Below, piece after piece: positions 63,317 to 64,000 of a stretch of 64,000 nucleotides of DNA; position 1 is the stretch's first letter, and each line of letters begins with the position of its first letter. This DNA is from Panorpa germanica. Taxonomy: Eukaryota; Arthropoda; Insecta; Mecoptera; Panorpidae. Below the pieces are notes generated by a model. That model saw only the letters and a program-made list of their open reading frames with translations, made no database searches and was not told the DNA's origin. The stretch is from contig OY783216.1 of assembly GCA_963678705.1 (NCBI GenBank), forward strand, positions 6,200,001-6,264,000, read 5' to 3'. Both the position numbers and the translations under genes were made by a program.

Positions 63317-64000
63317 TAAGAAACAAAACTAATATACGGTATATTTGGCTTAACAGAAATGAAAACAAAACCCGCTTGTTTAATTTACTTTCAAATCAGA
63401 AAACTTAACTATTATAATTTTTGACAAAAGGCGCTATAACAAATTTATCATTTCCTTTTGACAAGTTATTACGCATCAAAGCTAATTTAGGACGGACATT
63501 AAAAAGCTACAAACATCAAATAAATATTAATTAAACGAAATACAAAGAAAAGCAACGACTTAATCCTCCGTTTAGTATTTAATAACTCGTTTTATTATGT
63601 TATTTTGATTCCCTTTAAAAATGAATAGCGTTTGCATTATAATGAACGAATGGCATAATGGAACAATGAGCATTTAGTTCAGACAAAGCCATCTTAGGTC
63701 TTTTTAATGGTAAATTTATAATAGTTAGCAAAGTAGAAAGGTAGATGATTCGAAACATGAGATGCAGATGTTCATTAAGTGAGGATTAATTGGGTAAATT
63801 TGTGTTATAAAAAAGTGTATACCTTTTTGAGATTTTAGGTGTGAAAATTATTAACGAATATTTTGTTTTTAATCTTTGTGTACTTGCTTGAATATTGGGC
63901 ATATCTAAACGGTAATTAGCAAGAAATTCTTAAAAAGGGGCCAACGAAATAGAAAATAATATTTAATAAATGTTTTCACAAAGAATCATCTTAACTGCAA
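63317..64000. other. no gene seen
   Basis: AT-rich DNA to the window edge. No HGTX first exon recognised. Confidence 0.4.

Overview
This window comes from an AT-rich, repeat-dense animal genome, almost certainly an insect. The reasons are a spliced homeobox gene of the Nkx6/HGTX type, a mariner transposon end with the standard insect transposase C-terminus, insect-type non-LTR retrotransposon remnants, many MITE families and very long non-coding stretches. I cannot name the order from sequence alone.

The only real gene I can support is on the minus strand: two coding exons of the NK6 homeobox transcription factor (Drosophila name HGTX, vertebrate Nkx6). The upstream exon (55178-55359) carries a short linker and homeodomain residues 1-46. 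The terminal exon (18610-18822) carries residues 47-60 and an acidic C-terminal tail. They are separated by a phase-0 intron of 36,355 bases (18823-55177), which fills more than half the window. The first exon(s), with the start codon and N-terminal repressor domain, were not found and probably lie beyond position 64000.

Left flank (1-18300), downstream of the gene: a mobile-element graveyard. It holds two non-LTR ORF2 C-terminal fragments, a PIF/Harbinger-like MITE with a perfect 33-bp terminal inverted repeat, a second small TTA-flanked MITE, an internally deleted mariner, a hAT/ZMYM1-like transposase scrap, a pogo/Tigger-like DNA-binding-domain scrap, and copies of dispersed families A to E. 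A possible plus-strand promoter region (X-box plus TATA box) and a possible 21-nt microexon lie here too.

Intron (18823-55177): copies of families A, B, C, E, H, K, L, M and N, a hAT MITE, jockey-like and other non-LTR fragments, large hairpins, a (TA)n tract, and one candidate histidine-rich alternative terminal exon on the gene's own strand (48412-48501). Nested insertions (A next to a broken H; H inside L) give a relative age order.

Right flank (55360-64000), upstream of exon 2 and probably part of the preceding intron: families D, E, C, N, K and a hAT-end fragment, with no exon recognised.

I see no CRISPR, operon, tRNA or rRNA gene, and no convincing new multi-gene system. The most useful unexpected points are the shared termini of families C and D, the fresh-looking Harbinger MITE, the candidate alternative HGTX exon and the X-box/TATA unit. 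Family letters are mine; no database was searched.
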